Positions 6,448-7,463 of a stretch of DNA of 7,463 bases are shown here, piece after piece. Position 1 is the stretch's first letter. Each line of letters opens with the position of its first letter. This DNA comes from Chloroflexota bacterium (GTDB lineage Bacteria > Chloroflexota > Anaerolineae > Anaerolineales > VGOW01): NCBI GenBank assembly GCA_016215145.1, contig JACRLA010000270.1:1-7463 (forward strand), read 5' to 3'. Under the pieces are notes generated by a model. It did no database searches and was not told the DNA's origin. It worked only from the letters and a program-made list of their open reading frames with translations. The translations under genes and the position numbers were made by a program.

Positions 6448-6480
6448 CCCGCTTTCACCCGAGAGCGGGTTTCTTTTTTT
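6444..6480 (+). terminator. Intrinsic terminator after the first permease
   Basis: Arms 6444-6456 and 6461-6473 form a 13-bp stem (one G-U pair) with the tetraloop ACCC, followed by seven T (6474-6480). This is a textbook intrinsic terminator. It separates the two permease genes, so the second one needs its own promoter. Confidence 0.9.
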
Positions 6481-6493
6481 GCGTAATTCATTT

Positions 6494-6522
6494 CTGACAA
6501 TTTTGCTCTAAGCGTGTAAACT
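6494..6522 (+). promoter_or_regulatory. Candidate sigma-70-type promoter of the second permease
   Basis: CTGACA (6494-6499, five of six matches to TTGACA) and TAAACT (6517-6522, four of six matches to TATAAT) are separated by exactly 17 bases. The site sits between the strong terminator and the RBS of the next gene, where a promoter is required. Predicted by eye only. Confidence 0.55.
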
Positions 6523-6546
6523 TGATTGGCGGTTTTAATAAAGAAA

Positions 6547-6551
6547 AGAGG
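6547..6551 (+). promoter_or_regulatory. Ribosome binding site of the second permease
   Basis: AGAGG within a purine-rich run lies 4 bases before the ATG at 6556, slightly close but clear. The first permease has nothing comparable. It fixes the start that also aligns with the paralogue's N-terminus. Confidence 0.65.
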
Positions 6552-6555
6552 CACT

Positions 6556-7463
6556 ATGAACTTCCAAGAAAACATCCGCATCGCACTGCGCGCGTTGGCG
6601 GCGAACAAATTAAGATCCGGCTTAACCATGCTCGGCATCATCATCGGCGTGGGGGCGGTGGTGGCGCTAATGTCTATCGGCAATGGGGCAATGGCAGACA
6701 TCACGAATCAGGTGCAGGGCATCGGCTCCAATTTGGTGACGGTGATACCGGGTCGGTTTCAACCCGGGCGTCCGCCGACGAGCGCCTTCCTCTATTACGC
6801 TGATTACGAAGCGTTGGCAAAAAATATGAAGAACGTCACTGACATCGTGCCGTCGTTTCAACGTACCATGACGGTCACTTACGGCTCCAGCACGCAAGAT
6901 TTAGCGGCGATTGCTACCACCTCCCGATTCTGGGTGGTGCGGTCTTACGAAGTGGAGGGTGGTCGGTTCATCACCGAATCGGATCGGGCGACGCGCGGAC
7001 GGGTGGCTGTGATCGGCGCGCAAACGGCGAAAGATTTTTTTGGCGGGCTGAGCCCAATTGGGCGCGAGATCAAAGTGAATGGGGTGGGGTTTGAAGTGGT
7101 GGGATTGTTGAAAGAGAAAGGTTCATCCGGCTTCGGACCGAACCCGGACGCGGTGGTGATCGTGCCGTTAGAAACGGGTTACGATAAACTGTTTGGCTCG
7201 GCGGCGGTGATCGGCGGCAGGTTAAGAGTCACCGATATTTCTATGTCGGCCGACTCGCCGGATGTGGTTGAGGAAGTGATGGTGCAGACGGAGCGCATCC
7301 TGCGCCGTCAACGCGGAAAAAGTTTGAGCGACCCTCTTGACTTCACCGTATTGAGTCAGGCGGCGTTTCTCGGAATTTTAAATGCCATCACGGCAACGCT
7401 TACCGCGTTCTTGGGTTTCATCGCCGGCATCTCGCTGCTGGTGGGCGGCATCGGCATTATGAA
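6556..7463 (+). CDS. MacB/FtsX-type ABC permease, second intact paralogue (3' end outside window)
   Basis: The frame is open from ATG 6556 to the window end, 302 complete codons with no stop. It begins MNFQENIRIALRALAANK and has TM1 at about 21-42, a MacB-type extracytoplasmic domain at about 45-275, and enters TM2 at the edge (FLGFIAGISLLVGGIGIM). In the first 71 residues, 63 match the upstream permease, and the similarity continues throughout. It has a single copy of the segment that is duplicated upstream, so it is intact as far as seen; the family's three C-terminal TM helices would follow. With its own terminator-isolated promoter and RBS it may be expressed separately. It probably partners the ATPase at 4284 and the adaptor at 2644, either alone as a homodimer or together with the first permease. 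A further ATPase gene downstream cannot be excluded. Confidence 0.93.
   Translation, partial: MNFQENIRIALRALAANKLRSGLTMLGIIIGVGAVVALMSIGNGAMADITNQVQGIGSNLVTVIPGRFQPGRPPTSAFLYYADYEALAKNMKNVTDIVPSFQRTMTVTYGSSTQDLAAIATTSRFWVVRSYEVEGGRFITESDRATRGRVAVIGAQTAKDFFGGLSPIGREIKVNGVGFEVVGLLKEKGSSGFGPNPDAVVIVPLETGYDKLFGSAAVIGGRLRVTDISMSADSPDVVEEVMVQTERILRRQRGKSLSDPLDFTVLSQAAFLGILNAITATLTAFLGFIAGISLLVGGIGIM

Noticed and set aside
6522..6803. Forward open frame overlapping the start of the second permease
   Set aside because: It is out of frame with the clearly homologous permease and has a low-complexity His/Gly/Arg-rich translation.

Overview
The window holds a two-component system followed directly by a MacAB/YknXYZ-type ABC export module, all on the + strand. 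Gene style and intergenic content suggest an uncultured or environmental Chloroflexota, possibly Anaerolineae. The hints are a moderately GC-rich coding sequence, a membrane-anchored HlyD/MacA-like adaptor with no TolC-like partner in view, and intergenic gaps full of small palindromes and 7-bp repeats. This placement is inference only, because the window has no rRNA or other marker gene.

Layout. Positions 1-399 are the 3' end of an amidohydrolase-3 family gene, closed by a hairpin terminator. Positions 521-1201 (OmpR/PhoB-type response regulator) and 1198-2610 (HAMP sensor histidine kinase) overlap by 4 bp. After 33 bp with a clear ribosome binding site comes an adaptor protein (2644-4227). 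A 56-bp gap with a perfect hairpin follows, then the ATPase (4284-5033). A 73-bp gap made of heptad repeats leads to a MacB/FtsX-type permease (5107-6413). That permease is split by an exact 80-bp tandem duplication that shifts the frame. After a second heptad-repeat tract, an intrinsic terminator, a promoter candidate and an RBS, a second intact permease paralogue starts at 6556 and runs off the window.

Likely function. The kinase senses an envelope or drug signal and phosphorylates the regulator, which probably controls the downstream exporter (inference from gene order). The ATPase dimer would drive a MacB-type permease, and the adaptor would extend the path outside the membrane. The two permeases are close paralogues with many synonymous differences, so both were apparently maintained by selection for a long time. 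The break in the first looks recent, or is an assembly or sequencing artefact. The second has its own promoter and could supply the permease alone.

No wholly new system is evident in the protein-coding genes. The most unusual signals lie elsewhere: the 80-bp duplication, a family of three 33-nt hairpins sharing one architecture, and two kinds of 7-bp-period intergenic repeats.
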